NCBI GenBank assembly: GCA_042091035.1
Contig: JBELIG010000003.1
Span: forward strand, 1 to 59,720
Length of the DNA stretch: 59,720 bases
Reading direction: 5' to 3'
Source: AM-2324 sp042091035
GTDB lineage: Bacteria > Bacteroidota > Bacteroidia > Chitinophagales > Saprospiraceae
Part shown: positions 59,023 to 59,720 of the stretch, one piece after another
Layout of the letters: every line of letters begins with the position of its first letter
How positions within the stretch are numbered: the first letter of the stretch is position 1
Program-made: the position numbers and the translations under genes
The notes under the pieces: model-generated
The model's database searches: none
Told to the model about the DNA's origin: nothing
The model's input: only the letters and a program-made list of their open reading frames with translations

Positions 59023-59720
59023 TTGATTTTGAATTTTAAAGCTACCAAACTGGCAAGCATTTTATTGCTTTTAGCCTTAACCACTATTTCTCATGTACAT
59101 AGTCAAGATGTACACTTCTCTCAATTCGACAGAGCCAATCTATCAGTTAACCCTGCTTTAGTAGCAAGTGGAGAACAATCCATGCGTTATACTATCCAGG
59201 TAAAGAATCAATGGAGAGAAGGTCTAGGACTTCCATATGCAACTAAACAAGCATCTTTTGAACAGAAAATAAAGGCCTGTAATAAAGATGCGAAGCATAA
59301 GTTTAGTTACGGCATCAACCTTATCAATGATAATGCCGGTGATTCTAGAATTAACTTAAACCAAGTAGGTACGGCTCTAGCATACACCTATCAATATGTT
59401 GAAGAGATAAGTTTTTCAATTGGCCTTTCAGGTGCTTTCAGCAACAGATCATTTGATATCTCTAATCTTACTTGGCCTGAATTTTGGAATGATCTAGGTT
59501 TTGTGGACTACAACTCTGAAACACAAGAAAATTTTTCAAATTATGCCATCAACTATGGTACTATTGGTGCTGGATTCAATTTTTATGGAAAGCAATCTAA
59601 GACATTCAATGATGATGGTACTGCCTCAAGACAAGGTAGATCTTCAATTAATTTTGGAGTTGGAATATTTAATATCAATAAACCTGAATTAAATTTCTAC
59701 GATTCTAACAACAATATCTC
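59023..59720 (+). CDS. PorP/SprF-family membrane protein, 3' end outside window
   Basis: The gene runs off the right edge; about 232 residues are visible. No ATG lies between the upstream in-frame stop (58987) and the mature protein, so a TTG at 59023 or 59029 must be the start. A signal peptide (KLASILLLLALTTISHVHS) ends before Gln, and the mature start QDVHFSQFDRANLSVNPALVASG is the hallmark of PorP/SprF proteins. MRYTIQVKNQWREG follows, then beta-strand segments. These outer-membrane proteins work with the type IX secretion system, often as anchors for one adjacent adhesin. The T9SS-sorted proteins nearby are possible clients. Confidence 0.85.
   Translation, partial: MILNFKATKLASILLLLALTTISHVHSQDVHFSQFDRANLSVNPALVASGEQSMRYTIQVKNQWREGLGLPYATKQASFEQKIKACNKDAKHKFSYGINLINDNAGDSRINLNQVGTALAYTYQYVEEISFSIGLSGAFSNRSFDISNLTWPEFWNDLGFVDYNSETQENFSNYAINYGTIGAGFNFYGKQSKTFNDDGTASRQGRSSINFGVGIFNINKPELNFYDSNNNI

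Noticed and set aside
1..59720. CRISPR array, prophage, IS element or defence island
   Set aside because: I found no regular short repeats with spacers, no integrase or transposase, no terminal inverted repeats and no known defence genes; the gene content is housekeeping and surface functions.

Overview
The window comes from an AT-rich member of the Bacteroidota. Evidence: proteins with type IX secretion (T9SS) C-terminal sorting domains, a PorP/SprF-family protein, small phylum-typical proteins (DUF4834-like, DUF4271-like), a GH92 mannosidase lipoprotein, an atpBEFHAG cluster without atpD/atpC, and intergenic promoters of the Bacteroidota type (TTTG, about 20 bases, TAnnTTTG). Signal peptides are almost all cleaved just before Gln. 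The class within the phylum cannot be fixed from the sequence. The region is mostly chromosomal housekeeping DNA; I see no prophage, IS element, CRISPR array or integrative element.

Layout. 1-6156: partial holB (clamp-loader delta'), a QueD/PTPS-family enzyme, a T9SS cargo protein, a two-gene redox module (FAD oxidoreductase plus membrane polyferredoxin), and a sugar-phosphate nucleotidyltransferase. 6251-11822: F-type ATP synthase genes atpB-E-F-H-A-G on the minus strand, with strong hairpins after atpE and after atpA and a His-rich N-terminus on AtpB. 12035-17699: dnaX, a Crp/Fnr-like regulator and a UvrD-like helicase-nuclease, tightly packed. dnaX carries an A AAA AAG heptamer that could yield a short gamma form. 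17851-28227: nadE, a secreted VWA protein, then purH, coaX, an outer-membrane protein and two paralogous TPR-like surface proteins. 28259-33707: hemD and a DUF4271-like membrane protein, a two-component system, and hemA behind a long leader with two candidate promoters. 33739-39010: M28 peptidase, rpiB and a large DUF2723/GT117-like membrane protein. 39157-43556: DUF4834-like protein, RluA-type pseudouridine synthase, thiL, a glutaminyl-cyclase-like lipoprotein and an aldehyde dehydrogenase. 43592-46129: AsmA-like protein. 46338-46412: tRNA-Val(UAC). 46462-52729: the branched-chain amino-acid operon ilvD-B-N-C-A. 53103-55973: GH92 mannosidase. 56412-59720: thrS, a very small T9SS-sorted protein and a partial PorP/SprF gene.

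The main discovery is the 300-base leader of the ilv operon. It contains two successive peptide-terminator units. The first is a 19-residue peptide with 13 Ile/Val/Leu residues followed by a terminator. The second is a 19-residue peptide with six Ile residues followed by another terminator just before ilvD. In each unit a short copy of the distal terminator arm lies just after the peptide stop codon, where a ribosome at the stop would cover it. This is the expected geometry of ribosome-mediated transcription attenuation, here in tandem. A tRNA-Val gene lies convergent at the other end of the same operon.

Other linked themes are the Gln-first rule of exported proteins together with a glutaminyl-cyclase-like enzyme, and post-transcriptional tuning of the ATP synthase operon by hairpins placed after the genes of high-copy subunits. 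All functional assignments rest on motif recognition by eye; no database search was run.
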